Positions 5,989-13,580 of a stretch of 14,433 nt of DNA are shown here, piece by piece. Position numbers and translations under genes: made by a program. Origin of the DNA: Fibrobacter sp. (GTDB taxonomy: Bacteria > Fibrobacterota > Fibrobacteria > Fibrobacterales > Fibrobacteraceae). The notes under the pieces are model-generated. The model had not been told where the DNA came from. It was given only the letters and a program-made list of their open reading frames with translations, and searched no databases. The stretch spans positions 1-14,433 of the forward strand of contig JAFWRL010000236.1 in the NCBI GenBank assembly GCA_017520105.1, written 5' to 3'. Position 1 is the first letter of the stretch, and the number at the start of each line of letters is the position of its first letter.

Positions 5989-8900
5989 TTTGCTTTCTCC
6001 GTGGGCTTGGTTGCCGTGCTGTCGCTATCCGTGTCGTTGGGCTGGCGCATCGCTCTTGGCGGGCGGACTGTTTCGCAATGCCCGATTCCCAAGATACATG
6101 GATTCCAGTATTTATACGAGTAGTTCATGCCGATGTTCTTTTCGACGCGGCTTTCGCTATTGCTTTCGGTACCGCTGTTAGCCGTGTATTGCTTTGAAAT
6201 GAGCAACCCGTTCACTGATAGCGATGGCGAAAGGTGATTCTTGTGAGAATATTCTTTTTCCTGGAAGAACGGAAGCTTGTACGTAACGCCGAATTGCAAG
6301 GCCTGATCGTAAATCGGGTCGATGCTTTGATCCTGCGTATAACCGAGAATGAGGCTTAGGTTCTTGACCCAGCGATCCAAGGAAATCGGAATCTTGACAT
6401 AGGAGGAATCCTTTTCGTTGTTGGAATTGTCGAACAGCATCACCTTCATGTCGATATCGCCGATGTAGTCGCCACCAAGGGTTTTGTTTGCCGTAGAAGC
6501 GATGACCTTGCCGAGAGCCTTGCCGGCAAGCTTGTTCCAGTCCGCATCGCCAGATTCGTTCGCCACGCATCCAAGGAAGATGTTGTAATAGGTCGCTGCC
6601 GCCGATGATTCCGTTCCGCAGTTGGAGCTCGGCGTTGGCTGTAGGTTCGTTATAGTTCCCTGGATATCAAAGTTGATGGGGCATGTCGCTTTCTCGCTGT
6701 CGTCGGGTTCCGAACAGTAGGGGAGTTCCTGCATGCTTGAAACATCGACGATGCCGTGTTGCCAGAGAACGTCGTTCCATGAAATGTTGAATCGGCTAAG
6801 TTCGAAATCGTAAAGTCCCTTGATGCCGATGAACCCGTTGTCTGTATTCGTGACATCGCCGCGCAAGAGAGGTCTGTTCGATGTTCCGAGAACCCAAATG
6901 TCGAGTGTGAGCGGGAATGCGGCGAATGGCGAGATGATTTCTACAGAATCGCGTTGCGAATCGCTGATATGGAACGACAAATCGATGGGGCTGGAAACAG
7001 AGATTTTGGCTTCTTTGTCCTTGCTACGCAAACTGGTAATGGCGTTGTTGAGCATGGACAAAATCTTGTCGAGGGAACTAGGCGTGATTTCGATTTCCAA
7101 ATCCTTGCGATATACGAACTTGTCTATGATGAAGTTGCCGCTGACGCTCTTGTTCTTAATTTGGCCTTCTTGCGTATGAGGAATATTGAACTGGATGTCA
7201 CTTCTTCCGAGTAGTCTTGCCTTGCCGTACGTTTCGTCGTCGAAGGTGTATTGTATCGAAGGAAGCTTTGCAATGACGGACATCTGCTCGTCGGAATCTT
7301 CCAAGTGCCCGGAAACATTACGAACTGTAACCGTATGTTGATCGGTCTTTAATGTGTATCTCTTTGTACCGAAGTCGATGGCTCCGATTTTCATGGTCTG
7401 CAAATCGTAAAGCAACGTGCCGAACACTAATTCCCCAAATTCGTTCTGCGTCGAAACTTCGGTGATGTTGAGCTTGCTGTCCTTGATGTTTCCTCTTACG
7501 TGGATGGGGAAAGCATTTTCGATGGAAGAATACCTGAGGAGCGTGGAGTCCGACTTGATTTGGGCATTGATGCCAGGCAGGCCTTCTTTGAATTTTGCCT
7601 GAATGTCGATGTTCAAGTCCGTCTTTTCAATTTCGCCGCGTATGCCGGGAATGAGCCATGTTCCGCCGAGCTTGATGGAACCGATAAAGTCCAGACTGTC
7701 GGTCAATGTGCCGCTACCGTTGATGGACCCGTTGTTCGGGCTCTTGTATGTCAAGCTGATTTTCCGGGTCGGGTCAAAGATATTATCGACGGCAATGTTT
7801 GCGATGCCGGTCCAGACGCCATTGGAAATGTCGAAGTTGGTGAGCAACTCGATTCTGTCTTTCTTGGCCGATAGGTTCATCTGCTTGATGTTCAGCACTT
7901 CCGAAGGAATGTTGTTAAAACTCAAGTCCTTGAAGTCGATATTTCCGAGCAGTCCTGTTTCTTCTTCGAACGCAATCTCTCCGTTGAATCGTCCAGAATA
8001 AAGCGTTGTATCGCCCAGCGGTTCCAGCAAGAACGGAATGTTGAAGTTGTCGATGGAAACCTTTGCATGCAGAAGCTGGAGCGGAAGCATGGCCGTTGGC
8101 TTGTAATCCGGGTTCGAGTCGTTGGGGAGTACAATCGACGCTTCCATCGTGACGTTGTTGTTGTTGTGTGAGACGACAGCCTTGTCGATGAAAACAGTGT
8201 CGCCGTTTTCCCTTATCTTGGTGTAGCCGTGGACGATGAACGGATCAACGTCTGCATCGATGTTGAGTTCCGCTTCGGCGATTCTGGAGTCGAGGTCGTA
8301 GAACACAGCTCCGGTAACCGTGGTCTTGAGGTTGTCGTTTAGATTGATGTCAACAAGAGGAATTGTCGATAACTCGACATGGTCTGTCTTGGCCCATATC
8401 AGGAGCGAATCGCCGAGCTGGACATTCACATTGGCTGTTCCGCCGTTCTTTTGGGCTAGCTGCCAGTGCGTGAACATCTTTTTCTTGTCTCTCCAATCCA
8501 CATCGCCTGTGATGGAGAATTCATCCTTCGGTGCGTAGAGGGTCGCTTTGGGGACTGTGAGACCGTGTCCGTCGAGGACAAGCGCCAAGCGGAGGGAGTC
8601 CGCTTTCAGGTGGTAGGCGTTGATGATGGAATCCGCTTTCAGGAACGCTTTCAACTTGCCGTTTTCAAATGTACCGATTAACTTGGGTCTATGCCCGAAC
8701 TCGATGTTTCCCTTGACCCAGTCCAGCGCCCAAGGTTCCATGGTGGCGAGGTTTGCGGCGAAGAATACCTTGAGGCTATCCTTCATCGCTACGCGGGCTT
8801 TGATGACAGAACCTTCGCGGGTTTCGATGGATGCTTCTATGTCATCCCCGGTCTTGGTTATCGATTGGATGTCCATGTCCATCGGCATCATTTGCGGGCC

Positions 8901-9923
8901 GTACATGGCGCTCATGTTGGCGATTTCGCCGGAGAAGTCGAAGTCCAACTTGTCGTTGAGGTTGCCTTCCAAGAAAATTGTCCCGCCTTCGTTGTTCTTG
9001 ATGGAAGTCTCGACAAGCGTATGTTTGGGGGTTCCGCTGACCTTGATGGTAGCGTCGAGCGGTAGGAACGGCCAGAACTCTCCGATGTGCAATTTTAGCG
9101 TAAAGTTGTAGTGCAAATTGTTCATCTTGGTGAGTGATGCCGATACGTTTCCGCTAAAGCTCACGTTGGTGATGGCTGGGATGGAGGGCGGCAGCTTCAT
9201 TGGGACCCACTGGAGCGGATCCTTGACGGCAATGCTTGTCGATGCCTTTAGCTGGGTGAGGTCTTTCTTGGGGGCGCTAGCGCTGATGGTCACGTTGTCG
9301 TTCTTTGTCTTGACGACTCCGTTGATGAGGACGTTATTGTCGCCAAAATCGACATCCAGTTGCAGTGCGGCGGTGTCTTTGACGAACGTGCCCGCGATGT
9401 GGTCGGCGCTGAGCGCGACTTTCCTTTGACCGACGTTTTGGGCGTTGATGTTCTCGGCGCTCCAGCCCATGTCTCCCATTGTAAAGTCGAGCTTCCCGAT
9501 GTTGACTTTTACAGGGAGCGGTATGCGCAGATTGTCCGGAAACTCGATGGCTCCGAGCGCTTTCGAGGAGTCCTTGGGGGCTTTTGCTGCCGCTGCCGTC
9601 GTATCCACCACTTGGTTTGCGGAAATTTCCTTGACGTCGAGGGTGACTCCCGGATTCTCACTTAACAGCGTGATGTCCAGATGCGGTCCGCGAATCATGT
9701 AAGTCGAACCGCCCTTTTCAACTAAGATGGAATCGTAGTAATGGTCGAGAAGGTTGTTCTTGTGGTGGCCGTATGGGGTGATGGTTACGTCCCCGAACGT
9801 ATGCGGGGTCGATAGCAGTTCTTCGATGGCAAAATGACCATACCAGACGCCAACAGCTACGGCGCCCACAATTGCCGTCGTTATGGCGGCTTTGATGGCG
9901 AAAATGGTCAATAAAGTTTTCAA
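5985..9923 (-). CDS. tamB: TamB-like translocation/assembly module protein (DUF490 / AsmA-like superfamily)
   Basis: A 1312-residue protein, close to the roughly 1260 residues of E. coli TamB. TamB is anchored in the inner membrane and spans the periplasm as a long beta-rich groove ending at TamA. One N-terminal transmembrane segment lies at about residues 6-30 (TIFAIKAAITTAIVGAVAVG); the rest is long, beta-rich and without enzymatic motifs. The DUF490/TamB-type C-terminal region includes GFIGIKGLYDFELSRF (from residue 1030), and the final residues are a polar Arg/Pro then Asp/Ser/Thr/Lys-rich tail. No ATG fits: the only in-frame ATGs lie deep inside the divergent lipoprotein gene, so I use TTG at 9923-9921, right before the membrane segment. 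A TTG at 9911-9909 is another option. No Shine-Dalgarno is visible. tamB comes before tamA here, the reverse of E. coli, with an ATGA overlap. Confidence 0.88.
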   Translation of the reverse strand: MKTLLTIFAIKAAITTAIVGAVAVGVWYGHFAIEELLSTPHTFGDVTITPYGHHKNNLLDHYYDSILVEKGGSTYMIRGPHLDITLLSENPGVTLDVKEISANQVVDTTAAAAKAPKDSSKALGAIEFPDNLRIPLPVKVNIGKLDFTMGDMGWSAENINAQNVGQRKVALSADHIAGTFVKDTAALQLDVDFGDNNVLINGVVKTKNDNVTISASAPKKDLTQLKASTSIAVKDPLQWVPMKLPPSIPAITNVSFSGNVSASLTKMNNLHYNFTLKLHIGEFWPFLPLDATIKVSGTPKHTLVETSIKNNEGGTIFLEGNLNDKLDFDFSGEIANMSAMYGPQMMPMDMDIQSITKTGDDIEASIETREGSVIKARVAMKDSLKVFFAANLATMEPWALDWVKGNIEFGHRPKLIGTFENGKLKAFLKADSIINAYHLKADSLRLALVLDGHGLTVPKATLYAPKDEFSITGDVDWRDKKKMFTHWQLAQKNGGTANVNVQLGDSLLIWAKTDHVELSTIPLVDINLNDNLKTTVTGAVFYDLDSRIAEAELNIDADVDPFIVHGYTKIRENGDTVFIDKAVVSHNNNNVTMEASIVLPNDSNPDYKPTAMLPLQLLHAKVSIDNFNIPFLLEPLGDTTLYSGRFNGEIAFEEETGLLGNIDFKDLSFNNIPSEVLNIKQMNLSAKKDRIELLTNFDISNGVWTGIANIAVDNIFDPTRKISLTYKSPNNGSINGSGTLTDSLDFIGSIKLGGTWLIPGIRGEIEKTDLNIDIQAKFKEGLPGINAQIKSDSTLLRYSSIENAFPIHVRGNIKDSKLNITEVSTQNEFGELVFGTLLYDLQTMKIGAIDFGTKRYTLKTDQHTVTVRNVSGHLEDSDEQMSVIAKLPSIQYTFDDETYGKARLLGRSDIQFNIPHTQEGQIKNKSVSGNFIIDKFVYRKDLEIEITPSSLDKILSMLNNAITSLRSKDKEAKISVSSPIDLSFHISDSQRDSVEIISPFAAFPLTLDIWVLGTSNRPLLRGDVTNTDNGFIGIKGLYDFELSRFNISWNDVLWQHGIVDVSSMQELPYCSEPDDSEKATCPINFDIQGTITNLQPTPSSNCGTESSAAATYYNIFLGCVANESGDADWNKLAGKALGKVIASTANKTLGGDYIGDIDMKVMLFDNSNNEKDSSYVKIPISLDRWVKNLSLILGYTQDQSIDPIYDQALQFGVTYKLPFFQEKEYSHKNHLSPSLSVNGLLISKQYTANSGTESNSESRVEKNIGMNYSYKYWNPCILGIGHCETVRPPRAMRQPNDTDSDSTATKPTEKAK

Positions 9924-9993
9924 GTGGCTATAATATAGATAATGTTTGAGTTTTATTTTTTTATATTCACGCTCACATATCCATGAGGACTTT
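9924..9993. promoter_or_regulatory. Divergent promoter region between tamB and the SurA/PpiC-like lipoprotein gene
   Basis: This 70-bp gap must hold promoters for both directions. On the minus strand TATATTA (9937-9931) lies only 7 bases before the tamB TTG start. On the plus strand there is a TATAAT match at 9929-9934 and a TATATTC at 9962-9968, the latter 25 bases before the ATG at 9994. The two AT-rich elements 9929-9934 (plus) and 9931-9937 (minus) physically overlap, so the two promoters may compete. A run of T and A at 9950-9965 separates them. No good -35 boxes are visible. GAGG at 9985-9988 is the Shine-Dalgarno for the lipoprotein. Confidence 0.5.
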
Positions 9994-12072
9994 ATGAAAA
10001 ACGCTTTGCTTGCGATTGTTTCTGCCTGTGCCCTGTTTTTTGCCGGGTGCAATTCTATTGGTGACAAGGAATCCATTGTTGCAAAAGTCAATGGCGAACC
10101 CATTTACAAGGAAGATTACGCCTTCATGATGCGTGTGGGGAATATCGTCCCCAATACGGAACCGATGAGAAAGGCCTCGGGGTCCCTTTTTAGCCGTAAG
10201 GCTCTTTATACGGTTGCACTTGAGAAGCATCCTGAATTTAAGGAGCAACTTGTTCTCCATAACCAGTTTATCGAAAATTATCTGCTCACGTTTGTCTATC
10301 AGCGTCTTTATTCCATGGACAGGCTGATGTACAGCGATGACGAACTTGCTTTCTTCTATAACAAACATCGCGAAATGTTTGACGATTCTCTCACTTACAT
10401 GAATGTACGTGACAAGGTAGCCGAAGCGAAGTTCTTGGAAGCGAACCAAGATTCCCTTAAAGCTTTTGCTTACCAGCATAGGGATTTGTCCAAGTCGTCG
10501 GGAGAAGTGGAAATTACGGATGCTATCAAGGAAAGTTTCGTTTCGAACCATCGCCAAAGGATTGTTCGCGAAACAGGACCTGCGCTCCTGAAAAAGTACA
10601 ATATCCAGGAAACCGAAATCCAAATGCCTTCGGTGGAAGAATACTACGAAAAACATAAGGATTGGTACAAGACTTCGTTTGGCTATGTCGTCTATCACGT
10701 GGAATCGGCGGACTCCGCGTCTCTTGCCAAGCGCTTCAAGAACAAGAAAATGGACCTCCAGGCGTTTATGAAAATCGCCTCTAAATACAGCGCGAACAAG
10801 GAAACTAAAAAGGCGAAGGGCTATGTGGGCAAGGTTGTCTATGGGCATCCGTTCCCGTACGGCATAGGTTTTGTTCCGAAAATGTTTGTGGAATTTGGAA
10901 ATGACGCTGATTCCCTTACTTCCGTTCTTCGTTCCGAATCGACAGGGCGTTATCACGTATTCTACCGTGCGTCTGATGTTGCCGAAGAACAGAAACCGCT
11001 GGATCGAGTTCGCAAGACTATCGAAAAGGAACTTGCCACGACCGCAAATTACGAGCTTGATTCTTCCTATGTTCTTGTGACGAAAAACGGTGAACCCGCT
11101 ATTCGTGAAAAGGACGTCCTTGCCACGTATGAAGACAATCCGATGTTGGTTCGTTCCCGCAAGTCCCATCAGCAAATTGTGAGTACACTGGCCCTTCAGT
11201 TGGCGTTCGCCTCTGAAGCCCGCGAATTAGGGCTTGAAAATACTTGGGAATACAGGGCTTTGCGCCGTCAAAGCGATGTCGATTACGCAATCAAGCTTTA
11301 CAAGCAAGAATTCTTGCAACATGTTTCAGTCCCCGAAGATTCTCTCAAGGCTCTTTTCGACCGCATGGGTAATCCGGCTCATCCGAATGCCACCTATGAA
11401 GAATCCCGCCGCGATTTGAACGACTGGTTTGAAGTGCCTGATAACCTGATGAAGAGAACCTATTATTTCGCCGAGGAAGACTATTTACCGGAAACTTTTG
11501 AACAAGCGAAGAAGAACGTGTTCGGAACGGTGGTATCTCACTACCGTTATGATTGCTGGGACAAGGAAGTTGTGCTTGCATGGAGCAAGGCCAAGGTGGA
11601 ATTGTTTGCAGACAACATTACGCTGTTGCCGCAGGAATTGTCTGTGGATGTCGCCATGAATTCTGCGGATTCCCTTTACACGAAAGCCAAGAGCGTAGAA
11701 AAGGCGTACTTGGCATGGACGGGTATTCGTGATCGCTATGTGGATATTGATTCTGTTGCCCGCAAGGCTACGTTCGAAATAGCTCATATCTTGAGTGACA
11801 AGGAAAACTTCGACAAGGCTCAAAGAGAATACAGGGCTTTCTATAAGACGTGGCCCGACTCTCCGGATGCCGAAAAGGCGATGTTCAGCCGCGGTTTCAT
11901 CTTGACCGAGAACATGCACAAGGATTCTCTTGCCCTGGGCGTCTTTGAAGAATTCAAGAAGCTTTATCCCAAGAGCGAACTTAATGAGTCCGTTGATTGG
12001 CTTGTCCAGAACATCAAGAGCAACGGCAAACTCGCCGATGAACTTATGAAGAAAATCGAAGCGGAGGAATAG
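9994..12072 (+). CDS. SurA/PpiC-like peptidyl-prolyl isomerase lipoprotein with C-terminal TPR-like region
   Basis: A 692-residue periplasmic lipoprotein, probably a chaperone for outer-membrane proteins. Signal peptide ends in a lipobox FAGC with the lipidated Cys19; Asn at +2 would allow outer-membrane sorting under the E. coli rule. AKVNGEPIYKEDYAFMM (30-46) is a SurA-type N-terminal motif, followed by a helical region to about 210. Residues 225-330 resemble a parvulin/PpiC domain, with FGYVVYHVES, KYSANKETKKAKGYVGKV in place of the usual S...GGDLG loop, and YHVFYRASDV as the last strand; the divergence makes catalysis uncertain. A second SurA-N-like motif, KNGEPAIREKDVLATYEDNP, begins at 364. 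Residues 588-675 look like two or three TPR-type helical hairpins (FDKAQREYRAFYKTWPDSPDAEKA, FEEFKKLYPKSEL). Start at ATG 9994 is fixed by GAGG 9985-9988 and the lipoprotein signal. It is divergent from tamB-tamA, supporting a role in envelope biogenesis. Confidence 0.82.
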   Translation: MKNALLAIVSACALFFAGCNSIGDKESIVAKVNGEPIYKEDYAFMMRVGNIVPNTEPMRKASGSLFSRKALYTVALEKHPEFKEQLVLHNQFIENYLLTFVYQRLYSMDRLMYSDDELAFFYNKHREMFDDSLTYMNVRDKVAEAKFLEANQDSLKAFAYQHRDLSKSSGEVEITDAIKESFVSNHRQRIVRETGPALLKKYNIQETEIQMPSVEEYYEKHKDWYKTSFGYVVYHVESADSASLAKRFKNKKMDLQAFMKIASKYSANKETKKAKGYVGKVVYGHPFPYGIGFVPKMFVEFGNDADSLTSVLRSESTGRYHVFYRASDVAEEQKPLDRVRKTIEKELATTANYELDSSYVLVTKNGEPAIREKDVLATYEDNPMLVRSRKSHQQIVSTLALQLAFASEARELGLENTWEYRALRRQSDVDYAIKLYKQEFLQHVSVPEDSLKALFDRMGNPAHPNATYEESRRDLNDWFEVPDNLMKRTYYFAEEDYLPETFEQAKKNVFGTVVSHYRYDCWDKEVVLAWSKAKVELFADNITLLPQELSVDVAMNSADSLYTKAKSVEKAYLAWTGIRDRYVDIDSVARKATFEIAHILSDKENFDKAQREYRAFYKTWPDSPDAEKAMFSRGFILTENMHKDSLALGVFEEFKKLYPKSELNESVDWLVQNIKSNGKLADELMKKIEAEE

Positions 12073-12087
12073 CTCGCAAAGCTCGCC

Positions 12088-12162
12088 GTAGACAGTAGAC
12101 GGTAGGAAGTAGGCAGTTTTTTTGTCTTTTTACTTCCTACTTCCTACTTCCTACTTCCTACT
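12088..12162. repeat. Inverted pair of heptamer arrays flanking a T-rich spacer
   Basis: The left arm (12088-12115) is four degenerate 7-base units of GTAGGAA type; the right arm (12132-12159) is four perfect ACTTCCT units followed by ACT. The arms are complementary: 12094-12113 pairs with 12143-12162 at 17 of 20 positions, around a loop holding T7 (12117-12123) and TTTTT (12127-12131). On the plus strand this could act as a terminator-like hairpin after the lipoprotein gene, although the T-run lies in the loop rather than after the stem. The right array lies 6 bases before the presumed ndk -10 element. A degenerate half copy occurs at 2401-2431. Confidence 0.75.
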
Positions 12163-12168
12163 AAAATC

Positions 12169-12175
12169 TATATTT
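12169..12175 (+). promoter_or_regulatory. Putative -10 element of ndk
   Basis: TATATTT, 29 bases before the ndk ATG, fits the TAnnTTT pattern and has the same relation to an ACTTCCT array as the box before the DUF4116-like gene. It predicts a short leader of about 22-25 bases. No -35 hexamer is recognisable because the heptamer array occupies that position. Confidence 0.45.
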
Positions 12176-12204
12176 CTCACATCTTAAACTAAAAGGTACC
12201 TACT

Positions 12205-12657
12205 ATGGAAATGACATTTGCAATGATCAAGCCCAATGCCGTCAAGTCCGGCCTCATCGGGCGCATTATCGACCGTTACATCGCTGCTGGCCTCTCCGTC
12301 TGCGCCGTGAAGATGCACCAGATGACTTCTGCCGACGCACGCGGTTTCTACGCCGAACACGTGGAAAAGCCGTTCTTCCCGGAACTCGAAGCCTACATGA
12401 CCAAGGGCCCGTCCGTGATGCTCGCTCTCGGTGGCGAAAATGCAATTGCAAAGGTCCGCGCTATCAACGGCGCTACCAATCCGGCTAAGGCGGAACCCGG
12501 TACTCTCCGCTACGATTTTGCCCCTTCCATGACCGAAAACGTCGTGCACAGCTCCGACAGTCCAGAATCTGCCAAGCGTGAACTCGACTTCTGGTTCAAG
12601 GAAGACGAACGCTATGCTTACGAAATGCCCTGCCTCAAGGCTTGCTGCGTTCTCTAG
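12205..12657 (+). CDS. ndk: Nucleoside diphosphate kinase
   Basis: Cytoplasmic enzyme transferring the terminal phosphate between nucleoside triphosphates and diphosphates through a phosphohistidine. The 150-residue length is typical for the family. Motifs in order: TFAMIKPNAVKSGLIG at the N-terminus (nucleotide-binding Lys9), the Kpn-loop region with GATNPAKAEPGTLRYDF (89-105) and the active-site segment ENVVHSSDSPESAKRE with catalytic His115. The family's usual PGTIRGDF reads PGTLRYDF here. The C-terminal end is Cys-rich (CLKACCVL). AAAAGG at 12191-12196 ends 8 bases before ATG 12205, which favours it over the in-frame ATG at 12211. Codon use is strongly biased, like glyA and sdhA. No terminator lies in the 57 bases before sdhC, so some readthrough into the sdh operon is likely. 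Confidence 0.97.
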   Translation: MEMTFAMIKPNAVKSGLIGRIIDRYIAAGLSVCAVKMHQMTSADARGFYAEHVEKPFFPELEAYMTKGPSVMLALGGENAIAKVRAINGATNPAKAEPGTLRYDFAPSMTENVVHSSDSPESAKRELDFWFKEDERYAYEMPCLKACCVL

Positions 12658-12714
12658 TCCAAAAGAAGTTTAACAATAAAACAATAAAATCCCTCTCTAA
12701 GGAGACAGACTCAA

Positions 12715-13569
12715 ATGAAATGGATCATCACGTATCTTACTTCTTCCATCGGTAAGAAGCAGATTATGGGATGCACGGGCGCTTTCCTCGCCTTGTTCAT
12801 CTTCGGTCACATGTGCGGCAACTTCCAGTTGTTGAATTTTGATCAGGCTTCGGCCCAGGCGTCCTACAACGCTTACACCGAGTTCCTGACCGGCTTCAAT
12901 CCGCTCCACTTCCCGATAAAGATGATTTATCTTGTGGAACTTGTGTTGGTGGCTGCTTTTGCTCTCCACATTTTCCTTGCCGTGACGCTCAAGATTGAAA
13001 ACAAGAAGGCTCGCGGTAACGTGGGTTACGAAGTCAATGCTCGCAAGGGTAAGAAGACTTTTGCCACCTTCACCATGATTTGGACTGGCCTTTTCATTCT
13101 CGGCTTCCTCATCCAGCACCTCATGATGCTCAAGTTCGGCGAACACTACCTCTACATGAACGACAAGGGCGAAATCGTCCGCGACATGTGGCTCACCACT
13201 ATCCAGATGTTCTCGAATCCGGGTTGGGCTGCTTTCTATGTTATCAGCATGTTCGTCATCGGCGTTCATCTGTTCCATGCCATTTCTTCTGCGTTCCAGA
13301 CCATGGGTATCGCCCACCAGAAGTGGACCCCGATTATCGATATCGCCGGCATCGTCTATAGCGTTGTTGTCGCTCTCGGCTTTGGCATCACCGCCGTTGC
13401 CGCATTCTACCTCAGCGGTCAGCCCGAAACGCAGGCCTTGATTGAAAAGTCCCGCGCCCTCCAGCCGCAGTACGAACAGCAGAAGGCCAAGATGGACGCC
13501 GAAAAGAAGGCTTCTTTCGTCATCCCATCCATTGGCGATGTTCAAGTTTCTCTCAACATTGAAAAGTAA
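12715..13569 (+). CDS. sdhC: Succinate dehydrogenase/fumarate reductase cytochrome b subunit
   Basis: Membrane anchor that passes electrons between quinone and the SdhB/SdhA subunits. The 284-residue protein has five predicted transmembrane segments (about 18-38, 70-92, 118-138, 168-190, 206-232), the layout of the b558-type anchor of Bacillus, Wolinella and Bacteroides enzymes that use a single anchor subunit. Candidate axial heme ligands are His32 (FGHMCGN), His85, His135 (IQHLM) and His185/His188 (GVHLFH), enough for two hemes. A charged tail from about 236 to 284 extends past the last helix and is longer than I expect for the family. AAGGAG at 12699-12704 precedes the ATG by 10 bases. The 57-base gap after ndk is A-rich with only a weak AATAAAAT. 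sdhA follows after 11 bases. In a succinate-forming fermenter it would act as fumarate reductase (frdC); direction cannot be told from sequence. Confidence 0.93.
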   Translation: MKWIITYLTSSIGKKQIMGCTGAFLALFIFGHMCGNFQLLNFDQASAQASYNAYTEFLTGFNPLHFPIKMIYLVELVLVAAFALHIFLAVTLKIENKKARGNVGYEVNARKGKKTFATFTMIWTGLFILGFLIQHLMMLKFGEHYLYMNDKGEIVRDMWLTTIQMFSNPGWAAFYVISMFVIGVHLFHAISSAFQTMGIAHQKWTPIIDIAGIVYSVVVALGFGITAVAAFYLSGQPETQALIEKSRALQPQYEQQKAKMDAEKKASFVIPSIGDVQVSLNIEK

Positions 13570-13573
13570 GGAG
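13568..13573 (+). promoter_or_regulatory. Shine-Dalgarno of sdhA overlapping the sdhC stop codon
   Basis: AAGGAG begins inside the sdhC TAA (13567-13569) and ends 7 bases before the sdhA ATG at 13581. This strong site fixes the sdhA start and places sdhA under likely translational coupling with sdhC. Confidence 0.85.
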
Positions 13574-13580
13574 ACCACTA

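Noticed and set aside
9924..10103. Upstream extension of tamB to an ATG at 10103 (60 more residues)
   Set aside because: It would overlap the divergent lipoprotein gene by over 100 bases and put a non-hydrophobic stretch ahead of the membrane anchor.
9973..11175. Minus-strand open frame of 400 codons opposite the SurA-like lipoprotein
   Set aside because: The plus strand carries a lipoprotein signal, Shine-Dalgarno and family motifs; the antisense translation has no recognisable domain.
12697..13578. Long minus-strand open frame of 293 codons opposite sdhC
   Set aside because: It is a codon-bias shadow of a clearly recognised membrane subunit; the translation is low-complexity and shows no recognisable motif.
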